Source: Pseudomonas sp. WN033 (lineage in GTDB: Bacteria > Pseudomonadota > Gammaproteobacteria > Pseudomonadales > Pseudomonadaceae). Taken from it: a stretch of 64,000 bases of DNA. A program made the position numbers and the translations under genes. The notes under the pieces were generated by a model. That model worked only from the letters and a program-made list of their open reading frames with translations, did not search any database and was not told the DNA's origin. The stretch covers positions 496,001 to 560,000 of the forward strand of contig NSKG01000002.1 of NCBI GenBank assembly GCA_002287035.1, given 5' to 3'. Position 1 is the first letter of the stretch, and every line of letters starts with the position of its first letter. This document shows positions 21,509-30,253 of this stretch, in pieces.

Positions 21509-21894
21509 ATCCAAACCCCCAGAAGAACAATCAGAACGACCGAAACCACGATTACGATCTTCGAACCCAACTTGCCGCTTTCCAGCTCTTCACCCACACC
21601 AGCGTCCATCAGCAGGTGGCGAATGCCGGCGACCAGGTGGTACAGCAGCGCAGACAGCACGCCCCAGATAACCAACTTGGCCAGCGGATTTTGCAGACAG
21701 GCCTTAACCTGCTCGAAACCACTTTCGGAACTCAACGAGGTGTCCAGCATCCAAAGCAAACCAGCGATGGCGATGAACAGGATGATGCCCGAAATGCGGT
21801 GAGCGATTGACGTGTATGCAGTGATAGGTAGTTTGATTGTCCTGAGATCCAGGTTGACAGGTCTTTTGCTATTCACGGCTATATTCACACTCAT
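21502..21894 (-). CDS. sdhC: Succinate dehydrogenase cytochrome b556 subunit SdhC
   Basis: A 130-residue anchor, first gene of the sdh operon. Seen: RPVNLDLRTIKLPITAYTSI, then HRISGIILFIAIAGLLW (quinone site and first helix), LLYHLVAGIRHLLMD with the probable haem-ligand His, and a last helix ending VLLGVWIW. The ATG is preceded by a CAGGG ribosome site that lies within a small hairpin (21896-21912). Divergent from gltA across a 340-base gap rich in palindromes. Confidence 0.95.
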   Translation of the reverse strand: MSVNIAVNSKRPVNLDLRTIKLPITAYTSIAHRISGIILFIAIAGLLWMLDTSLSSESGFEQVKACLQNPLAKLVIWGVLSALLYHLVAGIRHLLMDAGVGEELESGKLGSKIVIVVSVVLIVLLGVWIW

Positions 21895-22234
21895 GGCCCT
21901 GCGGGACAGGGCTGGATTATAGGAAGGTGCACTTTTGTGGGTACCCCAATGACCTCGTGGTCAGCCTTGCAATGAAAGCCGTTAAGGTCATTTTGCCGGA
22001 CAAGGAGTATAGAGACTTACCCCCCTGATTACAATGCAACAACCTGTTGCAATAGGCCTATTTCAAACCTTGTCGGGCGATTAACGCGCGCAGCCAAAAG
22101 ACCAATAAAAGCTTTTTATTGGCTTCATATCTATTGACTATCCGCACAATTGACAAACGGGATTATCACCTTATAGTGATGCGGGCCCTGCGTGGGGGGT
22201 CACACTTTCGATACAGCAATTAAGGAGGCCATCA
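21895..22234. promoter_or_regulatory. Divergent gltA/sdhC control region with palindromes
   Basis: A 340-base gap between divergent TCA genes. From the sdhC side: a 6-bp hairpin over the sdhC ribosome site (21896-21912); a TATAAT on the minus strand (21916-21921) with no clear -35; a palindrome tgcaaca-acc-tgttgca (22035-22051); an A/T-rich palindrome ccaataaaa-gct-ttttattgg (22102-22122); and the gltA promoter at 22150-22177. The palindromes could be operator sites for a regulator shared by both operons, but which one is unknown. Confidence 0.6.
22150..22177 (+). promoter_or_regulatory. Sigma-70 promoter of gltA
   Basis: TTGACA at 22150-22155 and TATAGT at 22172-22177 with a 16-base spacer. 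The start would be near 22184, leaving a leader of about 50 bases that includes a strong AAGGAGG ribosome site eight bases before the ATG. Confidence 0.85.
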
Positions 22235-23509
22235 ATGGCTGACAAGAAGGCGCAGTTGATCATCGAGGGCGCTGCCCCCATTGAGCTGCCAGTATATTCC
22301 GGCACCCTGGGGCCGGATGTAGTGGATGTGCGCAGCCTGACTGCCGAAGGTATCTTCACCTTCGATCCTGGCTTCATGGCCACTTCATCTTGCGAGTCCA
22401 AGATCACTTTCATTGATGGTGACAAGGGCGTTCTGCTCCACCGCGGCTACCCGATTGAGCAGCTGGCCGAGAAGGCCAATTTCCTCGAGACCTGCTTTTT
22501 GCTGCTCAAGGGCGAACTGCCCAATGCCGAGGAAAAGCAGAAATTCGAGAGCACCATCAAGAACCACACCATGGTGCACGAGCAACTCAAGAGCTTCTTC
22601 AACGGCTTCCGCCGCGACGCTCACCCGATGGCCATCATGTGCGGCGTAGTCGGCGCCCTGTCTGCCTTCTACCACGACTCGCTGGACATCAATGACCCGC
22701 ATCACCGGGAAATTTCCGCCATTCGCCTGATCGCCAAGATGCCGACCCTGGCTGCCATGGTCTACAAGTACTCCATCGGCCAGCCGATGATGTACCCGCG
22801 CAACGACCTGAGCTACTCGGAAAACTTCCTTCACATGATGTTCAACACACCCTGTGATGAGAAGAAGATCAGCCCAATCCTGGCCCGCGCCATGGACCGC
22901 ATTTTCGTTCTGCATGCCGACCACGAGCAGAACGCTTCAACCTCGACCGTCCGTCTGGCCGGCTCGTCCGGGGCCAACCCGTTCGCCTGTATCGCCGCCG
23001 GCATCGCCGCGCTGTGGGGACCGGCTCACGGCGGCGCCAACGAAGCAGTACTGCGCATGCTCGACGAAATCGGCGATGTCTCCAACATCGAGAAATTCGT
23101 CGCCAAGGCCAAGGACAAGGACGACCCGTTCAAGCTGATGGGCTTCGGCCATCGCGTCTACAAGAACTTCGACCCGCGCGCCAAGGTCATGAAACAGACC
23201 TGCGACGAGGTTCTGAGCGAACTCGGCATCAACGACCCACAACTGGAACTGGCCATGAAGCTGGAAGAGATCGCCCGTACCGATCCCTACTTCATCGAGC
23301 GCAACCTGTACCCGAACGTCGACTTCTACTCGGGCATCATCCTCAAGGCCATCGGCATTCCCACGGAGATGTTCACCGTAATCTTCGCCACCGGCCGTAC
23401 TCCGGGCTGGATCGCCCACTGGAACGAGATGATCAGCGGCCCGTACAAGATCGGCCGTCCGCGTCAGCTCTACACTGGCCACAGCCAACGGGACTACCCG
23501 AGCAAGTGA
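22235..23509 (+). CDS. gltA: Citrate synthase (type II, hexameric)
   Basis: A 424-residue citrate synthase that condenses oxaloacetate and acetyl-CoA. Seen: the N-terminal extra domain ([15 protein letters not shown]) typical of the NADH-sensitive Gram-negative enzyme, the catalytic elements [22 protein letters not shown] and [13 protein letters not shown], and the C-terminal [14 protein letters not shown] with the substrate Arg. Strong promoter and ribosome site upstream and a canonical terminator after it make it a single-gene unit, divergent from sdhC. Confidence 0.98.
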   Translation: MADKKAQLIIEGAAPIELPVYSGTLGPDVVDVRSLTAEGIFTFDPGFMATSSCESKITFIDGDKGVLLHRGYPIEQLAEKANFLETCFLLLKGELPNAEEKQKFESTIKNHTMVHEQLKSFFNGFRRDAHPMAIMCGVVGALSAFYHDSLDINDPHHREISAIRLIAKMPTLAAMVYKYSIGQPMMYPRNDLSYSENFLHMMFNTPCDEKKISPILARAMDRIFVLHADHEQNASTSTVRLAGSSGANPFACIAAGIAALWGPAHGGANEAVLRMLDEIGDVSNIEKFVAKAKDKDDPFKLMGFGHRVYKNFDPRAKVMKQTCDEVLSELGINDPQLELAMKLEEIARTDPYFIERNLYPNVDFYSGIILKAIGIPTEMFTVIFATGRTPGWIAHWNEMISGPYKIGRPRQLYTGHSQRDYPSK

Positions 23510-23513
23510 TCTG

Positions 23514-23540
23514 AAAAGCCCCGCCTGGCGGGGCTTTTTC
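23514..23540 (+). terminator. Rho-independent terminator of gltA
   Basis: A 7-bp GC-rich stem (gccccgc / gcggggc) with a CTG loop, flanked by AAAA and TTTTT, 9 bases past the stop codon. It is a textbook shape and could serve both directions. Confidence 0.92.
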
Positions 23541-23611
23541 GTTATTGCCGGCAGGGAACCGCCGCGTCGAGCAGGCGCTCGACACCTCAGGCGATAATGC
23601 AGCGCGGAACG

Positions 23612-23863
23612 CTACGCCGTAGCGTGCTCCCACCAGGTCAGGATCTGCAAGGCCTCTTCCCGGCTACTACCACACGAGACCGGCTCGGCAGTAAATCCCG
23701 CGCACACCGGAGGGCGCTGCGGATCAGCAAAGATCGCACAACGATACTCGGCAGTCAGATGAATACAGGGCACGCCAGCCGGCTTGCCCTGCGGCATTCC
23801 GGGGATAGCAGAACTGATCGAGGGCGCAATGCAGCAGGCGCCACAGCCTTCACGACACTGCAA
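23612..23863 (-). CDS. YkgJ-family cysteine cluster protein
   Basis: An 83-residue protein of the YkgJ family, a small cysteine-rich, probably metal- or iron-sulfur-binding type. Cysteines occur in QCREGCGACC (residues 2-10) and singly further on (PCIHL, YRCAIF, PVCAGF, VSCGS). No ATG or GTG exists between the upstream in-frame stop and the first motif, so translation must begin at a TTG preceded by a GGGGGTG stretch. It starts 12 bases after the upstream dehydrogenase stop and is probably co-transcribed with it. Exact role unknown. Confidence 0.8.
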   Translation of the reverse strand: MQCREGCGACCIAPSISSAIPGMPQGKPAGVPCIHLTAEYRCAIFADPQRPPVCAGFTAEPVSCGSSREEALQILTWWEHATA

Positions 23864-23875
23864 GCAACACCCCCA

Positions 23876-24748
23876 CTAGGCGTCACGCTTGAGGCGCGCG
23901 ATCAGGCTGGAGGTATCCCAACGCCCACCACCCATGGCCTGGATATCGGCATAGAACTGATCAACCAGCGCCGTCACCGGCAACTGCGCACCATTGCGCC
24001 GCGCCTCGTCGAGCACGATCCCCAGATCTTTGCGCATCCAGTCGACCGCAAAGCCGAAATCAAACTCGCCTGCCAGCATGGTCTTGTGCCGATGCTCGAG
24101 CTGCCAGGACTGGGCCGCCCCCTTGCTGATCACTTCCATCGCCGCCTCACCATCCAGGCCAGCGCTCTGGGCAAAATTCAGCGCCTCGGCCAAGCCCTGA
24201 ACCAGGCCGGCGATACAGATCTGATTGACCATTTTGGTCAATTGCCCCGAACCGGCCGCCCCCATCAGGCGCACCATCCGGGCATAGCTGCTGATCACCG
24301 GCCGGGCCAGATCATAGACCGCTGCATCACCACCGACCATGACCGTCAACTGACCATGCTCGGCACCGGCCTGACCACCCGAGACCGGCGCATCGAGAAA
24401 ACCCACACCCTGCCGGGCCGCCAGATCCGCCAACTCCCGGGCCACATCGGCAGAAGCAGTGGTATGGTCCACAATCACCGCACCACTGCGAATCCCCTTG
24501 AGCACGCCCTGCTCACCACCGATCACTTCGCGCAGGTCATGGTCGTTCCCTACGCAGACCATGACGAAATCCTGATCGACAGCCGCCTGCGCCGGCGTCT
24601 CACATGCCCGACCACCATGCTGCGCCACCCACTCGACAGCCTTGCTGGCAGTACGGTTGTAGACCGTCAGCTCGTGCCCGGCACGCAGCAGATGCCCCGC
24701 CATGGGATAGCCCATGACGCCCAGACCGATAAACGCCACATTTGCCAT
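23876..24748 (-). CDS. NAD(P)-dependent beta-hydroxyacid dehydrogenase (3-hydroxyisobutyrate / tartronate semialdehyde reductase family)
   Basis: A 290-residue member of the beta-hydroxyacid dehydrogenase family. Seen: cofactor loop GLGVMG (residues 8-13), substrate-binding DAPVSGG (119-125), and catalytic Lys172 in GSGQLTKMVNQ, with the helical C-terminal half giving the dimer fold. The residue after the second cofactor strand is Asn-Arg (YNRT), which suggests NADP preference. It could be a 2-hydroxy-3-oxopropionate reductase or a 3-hydroxyisobutyrate dehydrogenase; no valine-degradation or glyoxylate gene lies nearby to decide. GAGAGG ribosome site upstream. Confidence 0.88.
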   Translation of the reverse strand: MANVAFIGLGVMGYPMAGHLLRAGHELTVYNRTASKAVEWVAQHGGRACETPAQAAVDQDFVMVCVGNDHDLREVIGGEQGVLKGIRSGAVIVDHTTASADVARELADLAARQGVGFLDAPVSGGQAGAEHGQLTVMVGGDAAVYDLARPVISSYARMVRLMGAAGSGQLTKMVNQICIAGLVQGLAEALNFAQSAGLDGEAAMEVISKGAAQSWQLEHRHKTMLAGEFDFGFAVDWMRKDLGIVLDEARRNGAQLPVTALVDQFYADIQAMGGGRWDTSSLIARLKRDA

Positions 24749-24945
24749 AACCGCCTCTCAATACGTCAACCCAAGCCGATCAACTACGGCCATCAATCAA
24801 TGAAATGATAACAAAGCTGTTTTTTTCGCCCTGCCCTCTCATTGACATTTTTTACCAATAAAACTCCAACATAATACCCCTCCCCCCATGTCATGGCACG
24901 CCAGTACAGGTAGCATGGGGCCTCAAATCCAGCCATGGGACAGTG

Positions 24946-25998
24946 ATGCCACCTATCCGCCTACAACATCTGCTCGCACTGCTGGCCAGCCTGTTACTGG
25001 TCTCTGCCTGCCAGCCCGAAGCGCCACAGGTCAGCGCCAGCAACAATGCCACGCCAGTTGCAGCCTACACTGTCAGCACCCGTGATCTGTCACGCCCGCT
25101 GCGTCTGTCGGCTAGCGTCGAGCCGCGTACCCAGATCCGCCTGGCCGCCCGCACTGCCGGCACCGTTCAGGCCGTTCATCATGAAGAAGGCGAACGGGTT
25201 GAGCGCGGTCAACTACTGGCTCAGCTCGATGTCGCTGAGGCCGCCGCCGAACTGGCCCGCACCGAAGCCCAACTGAATTCCGCCAGACTGGACTACCAGC
25301 GCGCCGTAGAATTGCGGCGCCGGGGCGTCGCCACCGAACTGGAACTGCAAACCGCCCAGGTCGCGCTGCAGGTTGCTGAAAGCCACCAGGCGCTGTGGAG
25401 CAGCCGCGTGGCCTATGGCCGGATTGAAGCTCCGCAAAGCGCCATCATCACCGCCCGACATATCGACCCAGGCGAAGCAGTCGACGCCCAGGACACCCTG
25501 TTCGAACTGGCCGACATGGACCACCTGGTCCTGCGCCTGGGCGTATCGGAACTGGATGTGGTGCACCTAGCCCCCGGCCAGCAGATCCCGGTACACCTGG
25601 ATGCGCTCCCCGACCTGCGACTGACGGGCGAGGTGCGGCGCATCTTTCCCGCCGCCATGGGAACCAGCCGACTGATCACTGTGGAGCTGGTCCTGCCCCC
25701 AAACTCCTGGGGCCTGGGCGTCAAACCCGGCTTTCTGGCCCGAATCGACACCGGCATCGATCCGCGCCCCGACACCCTGGTGGTACCTTCGGCCGCTATC
25801 GGCAGCGGTGACAGCGGCCATTACGTCTACACCATCACTCAGGAGCAGCTCGACTATCGTCCGATCCAGACCGGCGTCACCCGTGGTCGCTGGACCGAGA
25901 TCATCGACGGACTGGAACCCGGTGAGACCATTCTGGCCAGCAACCCTATCGACATGCAGGACGCCCAGCCAGTGCGTATTGTCACCTATCTGGAGTAA
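24946..25998 (+). CDS. RND efflux periplasmic adaptor subunit (lipoprotein)
   Basis: A 350-residue membrane-fusion protein linking an RND pump to an outer-membrane channel. Seen: a lipoprotein signal ending SAC at Cys22; a barrel-sandwich/lipoyl half (AGTVQAVHHEEGERVERGQLLAQLD) with its partner IEAPQSAIITARHIDPGEAV; between them a short alpha-hairpin with heptads (about 95-145); and a beta-barrel and membrane-proximal domain. A GTG directly before the ATG is an alternative start. It is four codons upstream of the pump gene, so the pair is an operon. No outer-membrane partner or regulator is adjacent. Confidence 0.9.
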   Translation: MPPIRLQHLLALLASLLLVSACQPEAPQVSASNNATPVAAYTVSTRDLSRPLRLSASVEPRTQIRLAARTAGTVQAVHHEEGERVERGQLLAQLDVAEAAAELARTEAQLNSARLDYQRAVELRRRGVATELELQTAQVALQVAESHQALWSSRVAYGRIEAPQSAIITARHIDPGEAVDAQDTLFELADMDHLVLRLGVSELDVVHLAPGQQIPVHLDALPDLRLTGEVRRIFPAAMGTSRLITVELVLPPNSWGLGVKPGFLARIDTGIDPRPDTLVVPSAAIGSGDSGHYVYTITQEQLDYRPIQTGVTRGRWTEIIDGLEPGETILASNPIDMQDAQPVRIVTYLE

Positions 25999-26001
25999 GT
26001 C

Positions 26002-29000
26002 ATGACCCAGCAGCAACCTCCGCCGCGCGGCGGACTGGCTGGTCTGGCAATCAGCCGCCCAATCGGCACCCTGGCCATCGCCTCGGTAGTATTGGTGATC
26101 GGCCTGTATTTTCTCCAGCGCCTGCCGATCGATCTGCTGCCCAGCATCGAATACCCGCAGATCCGGGTAACCGTCAACTACCCCGGCGTCTCGCCCGAGG
26201 TCATGGAAGAACAGGTGACCCGGGTTCTGGAACGCAACCTGGCCGCGACCGAAGGCCTTCGTTTGATGTCCAGCCGGGTTGAGGACAGTCGCACCGATAT
26301 CGACCTGACCTTCGAATTCGGCACTAATCTCGATATCGCCATGCAGAACACCTCGCGTGAACTGGAGCAAGCTCGCGCCCAACTGCCGGATATCGACCCA
26401 CCCCGGGTGCGCAAGTTCGATGGCAGCGAAGCGATCGTCTGGCGCGGCGGCTTCAGCTCCACCGTGCGCAATGAGGCAGCAGTCAACGACTGGATCGAAA
26501 ACATCCTGCTCCCACAACTGATCGGCATTGCCGGCGTCTCCTCGGTTGAGTCAGCCGGCGGTATGGTCCGCGAGATCGAGGTCATCGTCGACCAACCCCG
26601 CCTGCATTCCTACGGGCTCGGCCTGCAGGACCTGAGTAATACCCTGGCAGCTGAAAACCGCGACCTCGCAGTCGGCCGGATCAGCTCCAGCGAGTTCGAC
26701 GTGGCCGGCAAGACCGAGGGCCTGCTCAACTCGCTGGAACAGATCCGCGACACTCTGCTGCCACTACCCCGGGAGGCCCAGCGACTTGGCCAGAACATCC
26801 GCCTGGCCGATGTCGCCGAAGTACGCGACGGCCATCGGCGCCAGCGGGTGTTCGCCCGACTCAACGGCACACCTGCGGCCCAGGTCACCATCTACAAGCT
26901 GCCCGAAGCCAATACAGTCGCCGTCGCCGATGACGTGCGTACAACCCTGGAGCGCCTGCAGCGCTCAGGCTTCATCCCTGCCGACATCCGCTTCGAACAG
27001 ACCCAGGACCCGAGCTTCTTCATCCGCGGTGCCCTGTCCAGCGTCAGTACCGCCGCCCTGATCGGTGGTGCCCTGGCAATGCTGATGGTGCTGTTATTTC
27101 TTGGCAGCCTGCGCAAGGGTTTTGTTATCGGCCTGTCGATCCCAATCGCTATCATGGCCACCTTCGCCCTGATGGGCGTCAGCGGCCTGACTCTCAATAT
27201 CATCAGCCTGGGCGGGCTGGCGCTCGGCGTCGGACTACTGCTGGATAACGCCATCGTCATGCTGGAAAACATCTACCGGCACCGTGACAGCCTGGGCAAG
27301 GACCCGGACCAGGCCGCGCGCGACGGCGCCCGCGAAGTCGTCTCGGCGATTACTGCCGGCACCCTGACCAACCTCGCTGCAGTACTGCCCTTCCTGCTGG
27401 TCAGCGGCATTGCCGCTCTGGTCTTCCAGGAAATGATTCTGACCATCGCCTTCGCCATCATCGCCACCCTGGTCGCAGCACTGACCCTGGTCCCGAGCCT
27501 GGCGGCGCTACTGGGCAAACTGACACTGAACAGCGGCCTGGATCGCAGCCTGCCGGTACGCCTGTTTTCTGGCCTGGTCGAGCGCCTGCGCCAAGGCTAT
27601 ACCACAGCCCTGCCGACAGTACTGCACTGGCGCTGGGGCGTACTGGGGCTGGCCAGTCTGGCACTAGTCGGCTCGGCCTGGCTGTTCAGCCAGCTCGGCA
27701 GCGAATTTTTGCCGCAAATGGACGACGGCGCGGTTCAAATCCGTATCAGCCTGCCACCTGGTACTCCACCGGAAGAAACCCAGCAGGTGGCACGGCGAAT
27801 CGAACAACTGCTGACCAGTCGCGAGTATGTCGAAAGCGTCTTCACCCTGGCTGGCGGCGCTCTGTGGGGCGGCGTGATCAGCGAGCGGCCAGGCTCGGGC
27901 ATTTTCATGATTCAACTGGTACCAGCCAGTGAACGCCCAGAGATGCCGGCCGGACGCTGGATCGCCGACACCCAGCGAGCCGTCAGGGCCCTGGATATTC
28001 CCGGCGCCCGGATCTTCGCCCGCCCGCCACAGATTCGCGGCCTGCGCTTTACCAGTGAAGGCAATGATCTGGCGATCGGCATCATGGGCCCTGATCTCAG
28101 ACAACTGCAAACCCTGGCCAACCAGATCGCCCTGCACCTGCAAGGCATTCCAGGCCTGGAAGGATTAGACAGCGGCCAGGAAGACCTGAACCCTCTGTTG
28201 CGCCTGCATGTTGATCGTCAGCGGGCCGCCGAGTACGGCCTGCGGGTCGCCGAAATCGGCCAGGCCGTACGCGATGCCGTTGACGGCGCGGTACCAACCC
28301 GCTACATCGACGGCAACCAGGAATACGACGTGCGGGTACGCCTGCCCTACAGCGCCGCCGAAGACAGCGACGCACTGGGCAACCTCATGCTGTTCCGCCA
28401 GCAGGACGAACCGGTACTGTTGCGCGACCTGGCCCGACTGGAACTGGGCGACGGCCCGGCAACCATCTACCGTGAAAACCAGAGCCGGATCGTGCGAGTG
28501 GTCGGGGACATAAACACCAGCATCAACGATGTCGGCAGCGTCATGCAGCAAGTCCAGCAGCGCCTGGCCGAACTCGACATCCCCGAACGCTATAGCCTGC
28601 TCTATGGCGGCCAATGGGAGACAATTCAGGACACCAACCGTGAACTGAGCGTGGTGATAGCGCTGTCAATCTTTCTGGTGTTCGTGGTCTTGGCGGTGCA
28701 GTACGAGCGCCTGAGCAACCCTCTGATCATCATGGCAGCCGCACCACTGTCACTGGTCGGCGTCAGCCTGGCCCTGTGGCTGACCAGCACCCCGGTCTCT
28801 GCTCCGGTCCTGATCGGCCTGATTCTGCTGATCGGCATCGTGGTCAACAACGCCATCTTGCTGGTCGAGTACATTGAGCAGGGTCGCCGCCAGGAAAGTC
28901 TGAGCCTGCATGAGGCCATCGTTCAGGCTGGCAGCGTGCGCCTGCGACCGATCCTGATGACCACCCTGACCACCGTACTGGGCATGACGCCACTGGCCGT

Positions 29001-29172
29001 AGGGCTGGGTGAAGGTGCGGAAATCATGCGCCCGCTGGCCCTGGCGGTGGTTGGTGGCCTGCTACTGTCGATGCTGCTGACCCTGTTCGTGGTGCCTTGC
29101 CTGTATCTGGTCATCAACCGCTGCGCTGAACAGCTGCGCGAGCGCCTGACCGGTCAGCCAGCCAGCAGCTGA
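26002..29172 (+). CDS. RND efflux permease (AcrB/HAE1-like)
   Basis: A 1056-residue inner-membrane proton antiporter. Seen: the N-terminal helix (TLAIASVVLVIGLYFL), RLPIDLLPSIEYPQI, the porter domain LATTEG-like segment, the central helix block starting ALIGGALAMLMVLLFLGSLRKG, the duplicated helix block near the C-terminus (LSIFLVFVVLAVQYERL), and GIVVNNAILLVEYIEQGR. The first-half relay motif LGVGLLLDNAIVML carries an Asp. Drug-type RND rather than metal-type is favoured by sequence style. Substrate unknown. It follows the adaptor by three bases. Confidence 0.92.
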   Translation: MTQQQPPPRGGLAGLAISRPIGTLAIASVVLVIGLYFLQRLPIDLLPSIEYPQIRVTVNYPGVSPEVMEEQVTRVLERNLAATEGLRLMSSRVEDSRTDIDLTFEFGTNLDIAMQNTSRELEQARAQLPDIDPPRVRKFDGSEAIVWRGGFSSTVRNEAAVNDWIENILLPQLIGIAGVSSVESAGGMVREIEVIVDQPRLHSYGLGLQDLSNTLAAENRDLAVGRISSSEFDVAGKTEGLLNSLEQIRDTLLPLPREAQRLGQNIRLADVAEVRDGHRRQRVFARLNGTPAAQVTIYKLPEANTVAVADDVRTTLERLQRSGFIPADIRFEQTQDPSFFIRGALSSVSTAALIGGALAMLMVLLFLGSLRKGFVIGLSIPIAIMATFALMGVSGLTLNIISLGGLALGVGLLLDNAIVMLENIYRHRDSLGKDPDQAARDGAREVVSAITAGTLTNLAAVLPFLLVSGIAALVFQEMILTIAFAIIATLVAALTLVPSLAALLGKLTLNSGLDRSLPVRLFSGLVERLRQGYTTALPTVLHWRWGVLGLASLALVGSAWLFSQLGSEFLPQMDDGAVQIRISLPPGTPPEETQQVARRIEQLLTSREYVESVFTLAGGALWGGVISERPGSGIFMIQLVPASERPEMPAGRWIADTQRAVRALDIPGARIFARPPQIRGLRFTSEGNDLAIGIMGPDLRQLQTLANQIALHLQGIPGLEGLDSGQEDLNPLLRLHVDRQRAAEYGLRVAEIGQAVRDAVDGAVPTRYIDGNQEYDVRVRLPYSAAEDSDALGNLMLFRQQDEPVLLRDLARLELGDGPATIYRENQSRIVRVVGDINTSINDVGSVMQQVQQRLAELDIPERYSLLYGGQWETIQDTNRELSVVIALSIFLVFVVLAVQYERLSNPLIIMAAAPLSLVGVSLALWLTSTPVSAPVLIGLILLIGIVVNNAILLVEYIEQGRRQESLSLHEAIVQAGSVRLRPILMTTLTTVLGMTPLAVGLGEGAEIMRPLALAVVGGLLLSMLLTLFVVPCLYLVINRCAEQLRERLTGQPASS

Positions 29173-29245
29173 CAGGCATTGCCGCGAGGCTCGGCGGCTC
29201 GGCATAATGAGCGCCCTTTAAGCCTCGCTCCCAAGGAGTCATTCG

Positions 29246-29527
29246 ATGTTCAAGGTCAACCAGTACTTCGACGGCAAAGTCGCCTCCATCGCCTTCCAGC
29301 AGCCCGAAGGCGCCGCCACCGTGGGCGTCATGGCCCCCGGCGAGTACGAATTCGGCACCAGCCAACTGGAAATCATGCACGTGATCAGCGGCCTGTTGAC
29401 CGTCAAGCTGCCGGGTAGCGAGCAGTGGCAGGACTTCGCCGGCGGCAGCCAGTTCAGCGTTCCGGCCAACAGCAAGTTCCAGCTCAAGGTAGCCCAGGAT
29501 ACTGCCTATCTCTGCGAATACCACTAA
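29246..29527 (+). CDS. ppnP: Pyrimidine/purine nucleoside phosphorylase PpnP (cupin fold)
   Basis: A 93-residue single-cupin protein (former DUF1255) that phosphorolyses several nucleosides to base and ribose-1-phosphate. Seen: the whole family pattern [28 protein letters not shown], then [14 protein letters not shown] and [13 protein letters not shown]; the length is standard. The AAGGAG ribosome site is eight bases from the ATG. Single-gene unit followed by a REP-like palindrome cluster. Confidence 0.93.
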   Translation: MFKVNQYFDGKVASIAFQQPEGAATVGVMAPGEYEFGTSQLEIMHVISGLLTVKLPGSEQWQDFAGGSQFSVPANSKFQLKVAQDTAYLCEYH

Positions 29528-29532
29528 GAGGC

Positions 29533-29650
29533 AGGAACGCGCTGCGAGCGCGAACAGGTACCGCAGCCGCTAGACAGCCCGCTTCGCGGCCGCGGGCCGC
29601 TCCTACCAAAGTACGCCGCACCCCGGTAGGAGCGCTCTGCGAGCGCGAAT
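29533..29650. repeat. REP-like palindrome cluster (REPIN) 1
   Basis: Three related palindromic units in the gap between ppnP and a convergent thioesterase gene. Unit a, aggaacgcgctgcgagcgcg at 29533-29552, is degenerate. Unit b at about 29581-29606, read on the minus strand, begins gtaggagcggcccgcgg. Unit c at 29626-29649 begins gtaggagcgctctgcgagcg. Units b and c face each other in inverted orientation about 20 bases apart, the layout of a REPIN. The same unit recurs at 52778-52801. Confidence 0.75.
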
Positions 29651-29662
29651 GGTTCCGGCAAG

Positions 29663-30106
29663 CTACGCCGGACTGACTTCGGTCAGCCCCTTGGCATACC
29701 CCTCCAAAAACAGCGGCGGCATGCGTTTCGGTTTGCCGCTGCTGAGTTCAATACAGGCAAAGGTCGTCCGCCCACGCAGCAGCGTCAGCCCGTCGCTATT
29801 GCGACACAACTGAAAATGCCGGGTCATGCGCAGTTTCTTGTCCCAATGCACAATCCAGGTCGCCATGGTCAGCTCATCGCCTTCATAGGCCGAGGCCAGA
29901 TAGTCGATCTCGTGACGTACCACCGCCATCGCCCGATCCAGCTCGCGATATTCCTCCAATCCCAGCCCCAAGGATTTGGAGTGCTGCCAGGCGCAGCGCT
30001 CCAGCCAGCGAACATACACCGCATTATTGGCATGCCCCAACTCGTCGATATCATCCGGCTGCACGGTAATGGCCAGGGTATAGGGGTTATCCAGATCCCA
30101 GTTCAC
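29663..30106 (-). CDS. YbgC-like acyl-CoA thioesterase (hotdog, 4HBT family)
   Basis: A 147-residue single-hotdog thioesterase of the 4-hydroxybenzoyl-CoA thioesterase type. Seen: DIDELGHANNAVYVRWLERCAW, with the catalytic Asp/Glu-His-Asn region near residues 20-30, and VVRHEIDYLASAYEGDEL on the next strand. Start choice: a GTG with CAGGAG nine bases upstream; a longer in-frame GTG at 30154 lacks such a site. It is convergent with ppnP and divergent from the decarboxylase. Acyl-chain preference unknown. Confidence 0.85.
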   Translation of the reverse strand: MNWDLDNPYTLAITVQPDDIDELGHANNAVYVRWLERCAWQHSKSLGLGLEEYRELDRAMAVVRHEIDYLASAYEGDELTMATWIVHWDKKLRMTRHFQLCRNSDGLTLLRGRTTFACIELSSGKPKRMPPLFLEGYAKGLTEVSPA

Positions 30107-30253
30107 GGGCAATGACTCCTGCTGACAAAATTCGATCAGCGCGCAGGATACCACACAGCCTTACCAGCAACTGTCGGCAGCCGCCGGCAAAGCATCACTT
30201 GCAGTCACCGACGGCAGCGACAACACTGTCTGCAGGCAACAAGGAAATCGTTC

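Noticed and set aside
24842-24877. TTGACA upstream of the RND adaptor gene
   Set aside because: The only good -10 candidates (CATAAT or TAATAC near 24870-24877) lie 22 or more bases away, too far for sigma-70.
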